From Martinezella rhizogenes (GTDB taxonomy: Bacteria; Pseudomonadota; Alphaproteobacteria; Rhizobiales; Rhizobiaceae): a DNA stretch of 64,000 bases. Each line of letters opens with the position of its first letter. The stretch's first letter is position 1. The position numbers and the translations under genes are program-made. The notes beneath the pieces were generated by a model. That model searched no databases and had not been told where the DNA came from. It saw nothing but the letters and a program-made list of their open reading frames with translations. The stretch is taken from assembly GCF_007002745.1 (NCBI RefSeq), contig NZ_SGNY01000006.1:186001-250000 (forward strand), written 5' to 3'. This document shows positions 37,352 to 45,469 of the stretch, piece after piece.

Positions 37352-38113
37352 TCAGCCCTCTCGGTTCGCCATGCGGGCGGCAAGCCGCCGCTGTGCGGCC
37401 ACGCGCCGACGCCAGATTTCGTTGCGCATGGCGGCGATGTGCAGCGTGAAGAACAGCAGTGTGAAGCCGATCGCCATGGTCAGAAGCGGCCAGAGAAATT
37501 CAGCGTCGATGGCGGAACCACCCATGCGGATGACGCTTGCCGGCTGGTGCAGCGTGTTCCACCATTCGACCGAAAACTTGATGATCGGAATATTCACGAA
37601 ACCGACGAGGATCAGCACGGCGCTGACGCGTGCGGCTCTGGAGGGATCGTCCATTGCGCGGTTGAGTGCGATGAGGCCGAGATACATCAGGAAAAGCACG
37701 AATACGGAGGTCAGTCGCGCATCCCACACCCACCAGGTTCCCCACATGGGTTTGCCCCAGAGCGAGCCGGTAATGAGGGCAATCAGCGTGAATGCGGCGC
37801 CGATGGGGGCGGCGGCCTTGTGGCTGACATCCGCCAGTGGGTGACGCCAGACGAGCGTGCCGATGGCTGAAACCGCCATGACCGAATAACACATCATCGC
37901 AAGCCAGGCGGATGGCACGTGCACATACATGATGCGCACGGTGTAACCCTGCTGGTAATCGCCTTCGGTGGTGAAGGAGAGATAAAGACCAGCGGCCAGC
38001 ACCAGCGCCGTAAGTGCCGCGAGCCAGGGCAGAATACGTGCCGCCAGCGCCAGAAACCGCGTGGGGTTGGCGAGGTCACTGAATTTGGTGATGATGAAGG
38101 TCTGCTCGTTCAT
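37352..38113 (-). CDS. ccmC: Haem exporter protein CcmC
   Basis: CcmC presents haem to the chaperone CcmE in the periplasm. The 253-residue protein has six membrane helices and the tryptophan-rich haem-handling motif GTWWVWDARLT, with a periplasmic histidine in VHVPSAWLAM upstream. The stop at 37352 leaves four bases before the ccmD start. A short palindrome (38151-38171) lies in the 74-bp gap to ccmB. Confidence 0.95.
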   Translation of the reverse strand: MNEQTFIITKFSDLANPTRFLALAARILPWLAALTALVLAAGLYLSFTTEGDYQQGYTVRIMYVHVPSAWLAMMCYSVMAVSAIGTLVWRHPLADVSHKAAAPIGAAFTLIALITGSLWGKPMWGTWWVWDARLTSVFVLFLMYLGLIALNRAMDDPSRAARVSAVLILVGFVNIPIIKFSVEWWNTLHQPASVIRMGGSAIDAEFLWPLLTMAIGFTLLFFTLHIAAMRNEIWRRRVAAQRRLAARMANREG

Positions 38114-38150
38114 GTCGTTTGTGTAACCCGAGAATGGCCGTCCCGCAATT

Positions 38151-38171
38151 GATCCCTGTCAATCAGGGATC
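38151..38171. repeat. Hairpin between ccmB and ccmC
   Basis: A perfect 8-bp inverted repeat, GATCCCTG (38151-38158) / CAGGGATC (38164-38171), with a five-base loop lies 38 bp upstream of ccmC on the coding strand and just after ccmB. There is no T-run, so it may tune mRNA stability within the operon. Confidence 0.5.
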
Positions 38172-38187
38172 GGCAATCAAGGCATCA

Positions 38188-38847
38188 TCAATCCATAACA
38201 TTGCGCAGGGCCAAAGCGGCAAAGAAAGGGCCGGTCACGGCTGAAAATAACGTGATCGCGCAGAGAATGAGGAACGGCGGCATGAATGGCGCCGGATCCT
38301 GCACCGCCGCATAAGAAGCGCTGACTCCGAAAATCAGCACCGGAATGGCAAGCGGCAGAACGAGGATGGAGACCAGAAGCCCGCCGCGGGGCAGGGCGAC
38401 CGCGACGGCGGCCCCTACCGCGCCGATGAAGGTGATGGCCGGTGAGCCGACAAGAAGTGTGAGCATCACAGCGCCGATCGCAACCTCGTCCATGTTCATG
38501 AACAGACCGAGCAGCGGCGAGGCCAACACCAGCGGCAGGCCGGTTCCAACCCAATGCGCCAGGCATTTGATCAGGACCGTCAGCACCAGCGGGTTTTCCT
38601 GCATGAGAATGAGGTCCAGCGACCCGTCATCCCGCTCCGCCTGAAACAGCCGGTCCAGGCCGAGAAGGGCGGACAGAAGAGCGCCGATCCAGACGATGGC
38701 GGGACCGATGCGGGCGAGAAGATTGAGATCGGGGCCGACACCGAAGGGGATGACGGCAACCACAGTCATGAAGAACAGCACGCCGATCAAGGCGCCGCCG
38801 CCGGCACGGATGGAGAGTTTGATGTCGCGGAGGAGGAGGGCGGTCAT
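38188..38847 (-). CDS. ccmB: Haem exporter protein CcmB
   Basis: The membrane subunit of the CcmAB ABC complex, which drives release of holo-CcmE. The 219-residue protein has six predicted helices and the conserved N-terminal RDIKLSIRAGGGALIGVLFF and mid-region QENPLVLTVLIKCLAHW, as in the family. Its partner ccmA lies upstream but is separated by a 156-bp palindromic element, which is unusual because these genes are normally adjacent or overlapping. Confidence 0.94.
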   Translation of the reverse strand: MTALLLRDIKLSIRAGGGALIGVLFFMTVVAVIPFGVGPDLNLLARIGPAIVWIGALLSALLGLDRLFQAERDDGSLDLILMQENPLVLTVLIKCLAHWVGTGLPLVLASPLLGLFMNMDEVAIGAVMLTLLVGSPAITFIGAVGAAVAVALPRGGLLVSILVLPLAIPVLIFGVSASYAAVQDPAPFMPPFLILCAITLFSAVTGPFFAALALRNVMD

Positions 38848-38873
38848 CGGGTAGGCCTCTGCGGGTGTGGTTT

Positions 38874-39029
38874 ACCCCCCTCTGCCCTGCCGGGCATCTC
38901 CCCCTCAAGGGGGGAGATCGGCAAGATGCCCTTCCACCACTCCATTCTCGAGCGTCGAGATTGTCGAGGCCTAGCCACAGGCCGATCTCCCCCCTTGAGG
39001 GGGAGATGCCCGGCAGGGCAGAGGGGGGT
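38874..39029. repeat. 156-bp palindromic element with 49-bp perfect arms
   Basis: The left arm (38874-38922) and right arm (38981-39029) are exact reverse complements over 49 bases, separated by a 58-bp spacer. Each arm also contains its own internal palindrome around TCTCCCCCTCAAGG. The arms start ACCCCCCTCTGCCCTGCCGG. It lies between ccmA and ccmB and encodes nothing. It resembles the palindromic intergenic repeats scattered in Rhizobiales genomes and may be a non-autonomous mobile element. Confidence 0.85.
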
Positions 39030-39049
39030 CCCCCCCACGCACAAACCCA

Positions 39050-39691
39050 TCATGCCCAAGCCTCCACACCCGCAAACCCAGTCATTTGCAACTCCCGCGC
39101 ATTCTCCAGTCCCAACGGCTGATGGGTCGCCGCCAGAACAATGCCGCCTTTCTCAAGGTGGTTTTTCACGAGACCGGTAAACATCCCGTCCGCAGCCTTA
39201 TCAAGCGCCGCCGTTGGCTCATCGAGAATCCACACCGGTCGCCATGCGATCAGAAGTTTCGCCATGGCGAAACGCCGTTGTTGGCCGGCGGAGAGATAAC
39301 CGAAGGGCAGATGAGTGATGCCGGCAAGACCGACGATCTCAGCCGCCTCATCGATTGCGATGCCCGCACCGCCTGAAAAATCACCAAGAAAGTCTTTCCA
39401 GAAAATCAGATTTTCCGAAACGGTCAGCTCCATTTTCATGGCGTTGCGATGGCCGAGATAATGGCAGGCTTCCGAGGGGCGCATGTCCTCTCCTATTCCT
39501 TTGCCGGCTATCTTTATCCACCCCTGTTCGGGGCGTAGCAGGCCGGCCACGGTGCGCAGGAGAGTGGATTTTCCCGAGCCGTTCCGGCCGGTCAGCACCA
39601 GTGCCTCACCGTCACTTAACTTGAAGGAAATATTCATGAATATGAAATCTTCGCCGCGTCGCACGCCAAGATTTTCCGCCGTCAAATCCAT
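39050..39691 (-). CDS. ccmA: Haem exporter ATP-binding protein CcmA
   Basis: The ATPase of the CcmAB complex. The 213-residue protein has Walker A GRNGSGKST, the signature LSAGQQRRFAMAKLL (a variant in which SAGQ replaces the usual SGGQ, normal in CcmA) and Walker B WILDEPTAALD. It is the first gene of ccmABCDG on the minus strand. It is divergent from acnA, with 270 bp between them. Confidence 0.95.
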   Translation of the reverse strand: MDLTAENLGVRRGEDFIFMNISFKLSDGEALVLTGRNGSGKSTLLRTVAGLLRPEQGWIKIAGKGIGEDMRPSEACHYLGHRNAMKMELTVSENLIFWKDFLGDFSGGAGIAIDEAAEIVGLAGITHLPFGYLSAGQQRRFAMAKLLIAWRPVWILDEPTAALDKAADGMFTGLVKNHLEKGGIVLAATHQPLGLENARELQMTGFAGVEAWA

Positions 39692-39837
39692 GCTGCGGTT
39701 CCGTTTCAGATTTCGTCGTCTCGATAAAAAAATCGATTAGCTTCGTTGAATGGTCTGGCACGTTTCTCCGAAATTATCTATATGAGTGTCAACCACGCCA
39801 GCGGCCGGCGTGAACATCATCTTGCGCCGGACCTGAA

Positions 39838-39952
39838 TGTTACGAGGAGTAACTTTCACGTGCGGACAGCGGAAATGGTCGTACCCGCATCCTGATGTGC
39901 TTGCGAGCACAGGGGTCCGCACGCGCGTGTTGGCTAATCAGATTATGCGGGG
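39838..39952 (+). promoter_or_regulatory. Structured acnA leader with possible SD sequestration
   Basis: The leader folds as a three-way junction: P1 CGTGCGGAC (39859-39867) / GTCCGCACG (39915-39923), P2 GCGG (39869-39872) / CCGC (39885-39888) and P3 TGTGCT (39896-39901) / AGCACA (39906-39911) with TGCG loop. Alternatively CCCGCAT (39884-39890) pairs with ATGCGGG (39945-39951), which holds the likely ribosome-binding GCGGGG just upstream of the GTG start. The two folds exclude one another. I do not recognise a known riboswitch class. Confidence 0.5.
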
Positions 39953-39961
39953 TTTTAAACC

Positions 39962-42655
39962 GTGGCCAAATCTCTCGACAGTTTCCAATGTCGTTCCGTC
40001 CTTACCGTTGACGGTAAGGACTATGTTTATTTCAGCCTTCCCAAGGCTGAGGCAAACGGTCTCAAGGGCGTTTCCAAGCTGCCTTATTCCATGAAGGTTC
40101 TCCTGGAGAACCTGCTTCGTTTCGAGGACGGCCAGTCCGTCACCAGGGAGCATATTCTGGCCGTTGCCGAATGGCTTAATAATAAGGGCCTGACCGAAAC
40201 GGAAATCGCCTATCGTCCCGCCCGCGTTCTCATGCAGGACTTTACAGGCGTTCCCGCCGTGGTCGATCTTGCCGCCATGCGCGATGCCATGGTGTCGCTC
40301 GGTGGCGATCCGGAGAAAATCAATCCGCTGGTTCCCGTCGATCTCGTCATCGACCACTCGGTCATCGTCGATGAATTCGGCACGCCGAATGCCTTCGCCC
40401 GCAACGTTGAACTTGAATATGAGCGCAATGGCGAGCGTTACCGCTTCCTGAAATGGGGCCAGCAGGCCTTCAAGAATTTCCGCGTGGTTCCGCCCGGCAC
40501 CGGCATCTGTCACCAGGTCAATCTTGAATATCTCGGCCAGACCGTCTGGACCAAGGAAGAGGACGGCGAGACGATTGCTTATCCGGATACCTGCGTCGGC
40601 ACCGACAGCCACACAACCATGATCAATGGTCTCGGCGTTCTCGGCTGGGGCGTCGGCGGTATCGAGGCTGAAGCCGCCATGCTCGGACAGCCGGTTTCCA
40701 TGCTGCTGCCCGAGGTCATCGGCTTCAAGCTGACCGGCAAGGTGAAGGAAGGCGTGACCGCGACCGACCTCGTGCTGACCGTCGTGCAGATGCTGCGCAA
40801 GAAGGGCGTCGTCTCCAAGTTCGTTGAATTCTTCGGCCCCGGCCTCGATTCGATGACGCTCGCCGACCGCGCGACAATCGGCAATATGGGTCCGGAATAT
40901 GGTGCGACCTGTGGCTTCTTCCCGGTCGATGGCGAAACCATCAATTACCTGACCATGTCCGGCCGTGCCAAGGACCGCATCGCGCTTGTCGAAGCCTATT
41001 CCAAGGCGCAGGACATGTGGCGCACCGGCGATGGTTCCGACCTCGTCTTCACCGACACGCTTGAACTCGATCTCGGCGATGTCGTGCCCTCCATGGCCGG
41101 CCCGAAGCGTCCGGAAGGCCGCCTGCCGCTCGAAACCATTGCGCCGAATTTCGCAACGGCTCTCGAAAACGACTATAAAAAGCCCGGCCAGCTTTCGAAC
41201 CGTTATGTGGTTGAAGGCGAGGACTTCGATCTCGGCCATGGCGATGTGGCGATTGCCGCCATCACCTCCTGCACCAACACCTCCAACCCCTCGGTTCTTA
41301 TCGCTGCCGGGCTTCTCGCCCGCAATGCGGTGGCCAAGGGGCTGAAGTCCAAGCCATGGGTCAAGACCTCGCTTGCACCAGGATCTCAGGTCGTTGCCGA
41401 ATATCTTGAAAAGGCTGGCCTGCAGAAGGACCTCGACGCGATCGGCTTCAACCTCGTCGGTTTTGGCTGCACCACCTGCATCGGCAATTCGGGCCCGCTG
41501 CCACCTGCGATCTCCAAGACGATCAACGACAAGGGCCTGATCACCGCGGGTGTTCTGTCGGGCAACCGTAACTTCGAAGGTCGTATTTCCCCTGACGTTC
41601 AGGCGAACTACCTCGCTTCGCCGCCGCTCGTCGTGGCCTATGCCCTTGCCGGCACGGTCCAGAAGGACCTGACCAAGGAGCCGATTGGTGACGATCAGGA
41701 CGGTAACCCTGTCTATCTCAAGGATATCTGGCCGACGTCCAAGGAAATCCAGGAATTCATCCTGAAATACGTCACCCGCGAACTCTATGAAACGAAATAC
41801 GCCGACGTGTTCAAGGGTGATGCGAACTGGCAGGCCGTTCAGGTGCCGCCGGGCCAGACCTATGCCTGGGACGACAAGTCGACCTATGTCCAGAACCCGC
41901 CTTATTTCGTCGGCATGGGCAAGAAGGGCACGGGTTTGAAGAACATCAAGGGCGCGCGCGTCCTCGGCCTCTTCGGCGACAAGATCACCACCGACCATAT
42001 TTCCCCGGCCGGTTCGATCAAGGCCGCTTCGCCGGCCGGTGCTTATCTGACGGAAAACGGCGTCGCCGTTGCCGATTTCAACCAGTACGGCACGCGTCGT
42101 GGCAACCATGAAGTGATGATGCGCGGCACTTTTGCCAATATCCGTATCCGCAACCACATGCTTGGCCCGAACGGCAAGGAAGGTGGATACACCATCCACT
42201 ATCCGTCCAAGGAAGAGCTGTCGATCTATGACGCTGCCATGAAATACAAGGCGGAGGGCATTCCGCTCGTCATCTTCGCCGGTGTCGAATATGGTAACGG
42301 CTCTTCCCGCGACTGGGCGGCAAAGGGCACCAATCTGCTCGGCGTCAAGGCCGTGATCGCGCAGTCCTTCGAGCGCATTCACCGCTCGAACCTCGTCGGC
42401 ATGGGCGTTGTTCCCTTTGTCTTCGAGGAAGGCACGACCTGGGCAAGCCTCGATCTCAAGGGTGACGAAGTCATCGAGATCGACGGTCTCGAAGGCGAGA
42501 TCAAGCCGCGTGAAAAGAAGATCGCCAAGATCACCTACAGCGACGGTTCGGTGAAGGAAGTTCCGCTTCTGTGCCGCATCGATACGCTGGACGAAGTGAT
42601 TTACATGAACAATGGTGGCATTCTGCAGACCGTTCTTCGCGATCTGGCTGGCTGA
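39962..42655 (+). CDS. acnA: Aconitate hydratase A
   Basis: Aconitase isomerises citrate to isocitrate in the TCA cycle. The 897-residue AcnA/IRP1-type protein has the [4Fe-4S] cysteines in TSCTNTSNP and [11 protein letters not shown], the [16 protein letters not shown] motif and the C-terminal swivel domain with [12 protein letters not shown]. The start is a GTG at 39962, preceded by GCGGGG. The IRP1-like length and architecture allow RNA binding when the cluster is lost, as known for AcnA relatives. It is divergent from ccmA and has a structured leader. Confidence 0.97.
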   Translation: MAKSLDSFQCRSVLTVDGKDYVYFSLPKAEANGLKGVSKLPYSMKVLLENLLRFEDGQSVTREHILAVAEWLNNKGLTETEIAYRPARVLMQDFTGVPAVVDLAAMRDAMVSLGGDPEKINPLVPVDLVIDHSVIVDEFGTPNAFARNVELEYERNGERYRFLKWGQQAFKNFRVVPPGTGICHQVNLEYLGQTVWTKEEDGETIAYPDTCVGTDSHTTMINGLGVLGWGVGGIEAEAAMLGQPVSMLLPEVIGFKLTGKVKEGVTATDLVLTVVQMLRKKGVVSKFVEFFGPGLDSMTLADRATIGNMGPEYGATCGFFPVDGETINYLTMSGRAKDRIALVEAYSKAQDMWRTGDGSDLVFTDTLELDLGDVVPSMAGPKRPEGRLPLETIAPNFATALENDYKKPGQLSNRYVVEGEDFDLGHGDVAIAAITSCTNTSNPSVLIAAGLLARNAVAKGLKSKPWVKTSLAPGSQVVAEYLEKAGLQKDLDAIGFNLVGFGCTTCIGNSGPLPPAISKTINDKGLITAGVLSGNRNFEGRISPDVQANYLASPPLVVAYALAGTVQKDLTKEPIGDDQDGNPVYLKDIWPTSKEIQEFILKYVTRELYETKYADVFKGDANWQAVQVPPGQTYAWDDKSTYVQNPPYFVGMGKKGTGLKNIKGARVLGLFGDKITTDHISPAGSIKAASPAGAYLTENGVAVADFNQYGTRRGNHEVMMRGTFANIRIRNHMLGPNGKEGGYTIHYPSKEELSIYDAAMKYKAEGIPLVIFAGVEYGNGSSRDWAAKGTNLLGVKAVIAQSFERIHRSNLVGMGVVPFVFEEGTTWASLDLKGDEVIEIDGLEGEIKPREKKIAKITYSDGSVKEVPLLCRIDTLDEVIYMNNGGILQTVLRDLAG

Positions 42656-42672
42656 TAAAGCTTAGACGAACA

Positions 42673-42702
42673 AGAGACGCCGGAAAAAACTCCGGCGTCT
42701 CT
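42673..42702 (+). terminator. Hairpin after acnA
   Basis: A perfect 12-bp stem, AGAGACGCCGGA (42673-42684) / TCCGGCGTCTCT (42691-42702), lies just after the acnA stop. The T-tract is weak immediately after but T-rich sequence follows. Confidence 0.7.
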
Positions 42703-42851
42703 TCCATTTCTTGATCTGTTTTTTTGTGATTGCCGCTCACCCCTTCGTGACTTTCTATTGAAGGGCAATAGACGTTATTTTCCGGTTTGCATCCGGGCAG
42801 GATTGATCGCATCAATTCGTCTGGATATCCTGCCGGACAAAGGTTTTCGTA

Positions 42852-43592
42852 ATGCCATTGAAATTCCCCCTGTCGATATGTCTTCTCGGCACGTTCCTCG
42901 TCACCTCCGCGCAGGCGCAGGAGGCCGTGAAGGGCGTTGTCGAATTGTTCACATCGCAGGGCTGCGCCTCCTGCCCGCCGGCGGATGAAGCGCTGCGCAA
43001 GATGATCCAGAAGGGCGACGTCGTCGGTCTTTCCTACCATGTCGACTACTGGAATTACCTTGGCTGGACCGATTCTCTGGCATCCAAGGAAAATACCGAA
43101 CGCCAATATGGTTACATGCGGGCGCTCGGCCGTAACGGTGTTTATACGCCACAGGCCATTCTTAACGGCCGTGACCATGTCAAGGGCGCGGATGTGCGCG
43201 GTATCTATGACAGGCTCGATGCTTTCAAGCGCGAAGGCCAGGGGCTGAACGTGCCGGTCTCGTCAAAATTTGCCGGCGATGAGGTGGAGATTGATATTGG
43301 TGCCGGTAATGGCAAGGCCGATGTCGTGGTTGCCTATTTCACCCGTGAACAGACGGTGGATGTGCAGAAAGGTGAGAACCAGGGGAAAAAAATGTCCTAC
43401 TGGCACAGTGTCTATGACGTACAGACGGTCGGCATGTGGGATGGTTCGCCGATGACGGTGAAGCTTCCGGCGAGCGTCGTGGCAAAGGTGAAAAAGGGCG
43501 GCTGCGCCGTGCTCCTGCAGACGGCCAATGCCAGCGGTGATCCCGCGGCAATCGTCGGCGCAAGTATCCTGCTTGGAAATGAAACCCCCTGA
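42852..43592 (+). CDS. DUF1223 family secreted thioredoxin-fold protein
   Basis: A 246-residue exported protein. The signal peptide (MPLKFPLSICLLGTFLVTSA) is cleaved near AQA-QE at residue 22-23. The DUF1223 domain begins with VELFTSQGCASCPPADEAL, where Cys38 and Cys41 form a CxxC site like that of thioredoxins, followed by YHVDYWNYLGW and RNGVYTPQAILNG, all conserved. A redox role in the periplasm is likely but the substrate is unknown. It follows acnA but is separated by a terminator hairpin, so it should have its own promoter. Confidence 0.9.
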   Translation: MPLKFPLSICLLGTFLVTSAQAQEAVKGVVELFTSQGCASCPPADEALRKMIQKGDVVGLSYHVDYWNYLGWTDSLASKENTERQYGYMRALGRNGVYTPQAILNGRDHVKGADVRGIYDRLDAFKREGQGLNVPVSSKFAGDEVEIDIGAGNGKADVVVAYFTREQTVDVQKGENQGKKMSYWHSVYDVQTVGMWDGSPMTVKLPASVVAKVKKGGCAVLLQTANASGDPAAIVGASILLGNETP

Positions 43593-43992
43593 TCGCCTGT
43601 TGGGCGATTGAAGATCCGGTCCGGGCATTGGGGGCTGGGGGTAAAGGGTCAATGCACCGGACCGGGTCATCTTGGTGCCTAGGCATCAATTGACAATAGG
43701 ACTATTCCACCCAATTCGGGCCATGGTTTGACCGAAATACGGCAGGCCATGCGAAAATGGCTGCCTAAATGGTTACCATTTTTTACCCCTGCTTTTGTTG
43801 CAGGCAGTGTCTTTGGCGTCGTTGGGCGGCAATTTTTCAGGGTTACCTTCTTCCGGTTCTATAGCCGGCTGAAAGATGTTGAGGCCCATCCAGCGACTTC
43901 TGCGCCGGTGCACAAGCGTCTCGCAAGGCTTGCAATTTCGCTTTCACAGGCTCACATTGATGAGACGACTTGGGTGGAATCGGAGGTATTGG
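43593..43992. other. Gene-free stretch with a strong hairpin
   Basis: No convincing gene is seen in these 400 bp. A hairpin at 43611-43673 starts 19 bp after the DUF1223 stop: CCGGTCCGG pairs with CCGGACCGG, extended by AAGAT/ATCTT outside (with a three-base bulge) and CATTG/CAATG inside, but no T-run follows. A short upstream hairpin, ATCGCC/GGCGAT, lies at about 43592-43608. A weak open frame with one hydrophobic segment (43728-44042) is not accepted. Confidence 0.5.
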
Positions 43993-44385
43993 ATGACCGA
44001 TCAACCGGATGTGCAGCAGGTGCAGACCGCTTCACGCGATAATTCCACCGTTGTCGATCTCCGCGAATACAGAAAAGACAAGGACCCTTTGCCGGTCACC
44101 TTTCATCGGCGTGAGCTGGATGCGATTCTGCGCATCTATGGCCGCATGGTGGGAGAGGGGGAATGGCGCGATTATGCCATTGACCACCTGAAGGAGAAGG
44201 CGGTGTTTTCCGTCTTTAAACGCTCAGGCGAAATGCCGCTCTACCGGATTGAGAAGAACCCCAAGCTGGCGGCGAAGCAGGGCGCTTATTGTGTGGTCAA
44301 TACCGATGGCCGCATTCTCAAGCGTGGCCATGAGCTGCCGCAGGTTCTGAGGGTTTTCGACAAGGTTCTGAAACTGATCGAATGA
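43993..44385 (+). CDS. DUF2794 family protein
   Basis: A 130-residue soluble protein of the DUF2794 family, restricted largely to Alphaproteobacteria; function unknown. The conserved part starts at TVVDLREYRKDKDPLPVTFHRREL, of which LNxIL-like and GEWRDYAIDHLKEKAVFSVF segments are the most characteristic. The start at 43993 is preceded by a good GGAGG; a longer frame from 43876 has no site of that quality. It is followed by a bidirectional terminator shared with the convergent ybhL. Confidence 0.88.
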   Translation: MTDQPDVQQVQTASRDNSTVVDLREYRKDKDPLPVTFHRRELDAILRIYGRMVGEGEWRDYAIDHLKEKAVFSVFKRSGEMPLYRIEKNPKLAAKQGAYCVVNTDGRILKRGHELPQVLRVFDKVLKLIE

Positions 44386-44462
44386 GCTTCTGGAAGAGAT
44401 AGCCCGCTTGGTGGATGCGACCGGTGGAAGAGCGATTATCAGTTACGAAAGCTGAAAAATAA

Positions 44463-44486
44463 AAAGGCGGCCGAAGGGCCGCCTTT
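44463..44486. terminator. Bidirectional terminator between DUF2794 gene and ybhL
   Basis: A 10-bp perfect stem, AAAGGCGGCC (44463-44472) / GGCCGCCTTT (44477-44486), with T-rich flanks, best in the ybhL direction. Confidence 0.88.
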
Positions 44487-44513
44487 CGTCTGTCGTCTGT
44501 TGAACTCTCAACC

Positions 44514-45251
44514 TTAGTCGTCGCGGTTACCCATGAACTGCAGCAGGAAGGTGAAGAGGTTGATGAAGTCGAGGTAGAGCGTCAGCGCGCCCATGATAGC
44601 CTTGCGGCCAGCAACGGCAACGTCATCACCATCAAAGTACATTTCCTTGATCTTCTGCGTGTCGTAGGCGGTCAGGCCTGCGAAGATCAGCACGCCGATC
44701 GCGGAGATCGCGAACTGCAGCGCGGAGGATGCAAGGAAGATGTTGACGATGGACGCGATGATCAGGCCGAACAGACCCATGATCAGGAACGAACCGAGGC
44801 CCGAAAGGTTCTTTTTCGTCGTGTAACCGTAAAGCGAGAGCGCGCCGAACGAAGCAGCGGTCACGAAGAACGTCTGAACGATGCTCTGGCCGGTGAAGAC
44901 GATGAAGATCGACGACAGCGACACGCCCATCAGCGCGGCATAGACCCAGAAGGTCGTCTGCGCGGCGGAAACGCTCATGTTCTGAATACGGAAGCTAAGG
45001 AAGAAAACCAGTGCCAGCGGTGCGAGCATGATGACCCAGCGCAGCGGAGATGCATAAAGCAGCTGCTGGAAGGCAGGGTTGGACGCAGCGAATGAGTAGG
45101 TTGCGAAAGCCGCAACGCCGGTGATGACCAGAGCCAGCGCCATCAGGTTGTAAACCTTCAGCATATAGGCGCGGAGACCTTCATCGATCATCGCACCAGT
45201 CTGTGCACGGGTCTGCGCCATGCGGTTCTGGTAGTTATTGAAGTCAGCCAT
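44514..45251 (-). CDS. Bax inhibitor-1/YccA (YbhL) family membrane protein
   Basis: A 245-residue BI-1/YccA family protein with seven predicted membrane helices, related to the proton-sensitive calcium-leak protein BsYetJ. The N-terminal YMLKVYNLMALALVITGVAAF and the C-terminal GALTLYLDFINLFTFLLQF are typical, the latter holding the aspartate of the di-Asp sensor. It follows a ybhL-type leader RNA, so expression is probably RNA-regulated. Calcium leak and stress tolerance are the known family roles; the role here is inference. Confidence 0.93.
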   Translation of the reverse strand: MADFNNYQNRMAQTRAQTGAMIDEGLRAYMLKVYNLMALALVITGVAAFATYSFAASNPAFQQLLYASPLRWVIMLAPLALVFFLSFRIQNMSVSAAQTTFWVYAALMGVSLSSIFIVFTGQSIVQTFFVTAASFGALSLYGYTTKKNLSGLGSFLIMGLFGLIIASIVNIFLASSALQFAISAIGVLIFAGLTAYDTQKIKEMYFDGDDVAVAGRKAIMGALTLYLDFINLFTFLLQFMGNRDD

Positions 45252-45264
45252 TGTTTCCTCTTTT

Positions 45265-45320
45265 GAGCTCCGTAATTGCTACGGTGTCGGGATACCTCCC
45301 GGGCGCCGCTGCGGAGCTTC
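45265..45320 (-). ncRNA. ybhL leader RNA motif
   Basis: On the minus strand the leader folds with AGCTCCG (45312-45318) / CGGAGCT (45266-45272) as closing stem and two inner hairpins, GGGA-GGTA-TCCC and CGTA-GCAAT-TACG. Location and fold match the conserved ybhL motif described upstream of ybhL in alphaproteobacteria; I judge this from pattern and gene, not a database hit. Confidence 0.72.
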
Positions 45321-45336
45321 AGCAAGCCTGTCCAAG

Positions 45337-45365
45337 AATATGATGGCAGAACGTGTCCGATACAA
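45337..45365 (-). promoter_or_regulatory. Predicted ybhL promoter
   Basis: TTGTAT (45360-45365) and CATATT (45337-45342) on the minus strand with a 17-bp spacer; transcription would start near 45330, just before the leader RNA. Confidence 0.5.
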
Positions 45366-45469
45366 GGCCTTTTGCAGTCGAAAAGACACCATATGCGCGA
45401 AAAGCGCTCACGTTTTGGCGATCATTACAAAGAATTAATCGCTAAAGTTAAGCGGGGCACAACCGATGA

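Noticed and set aside
39750-39775. TGGCACG before acnA as part of a sigma-54 promoter
   Set aside because: The -12 TTGC element is absent at the proper spacing.
39837-40094. Open frame across the acnA leader as a leader peptide
   Set aside because: No ribosome-binding site precedes it and the second half is only the alternative frame of acnA. The RNA structure explains the region better.
43728-44042. Open frame with one hydrophobic segment before the DUF2794 gene
   Set aside because: It starts at a TTG with no ribosome site, overlaps the DUF2794 start out of frame and has a shadow-like C-terminus.
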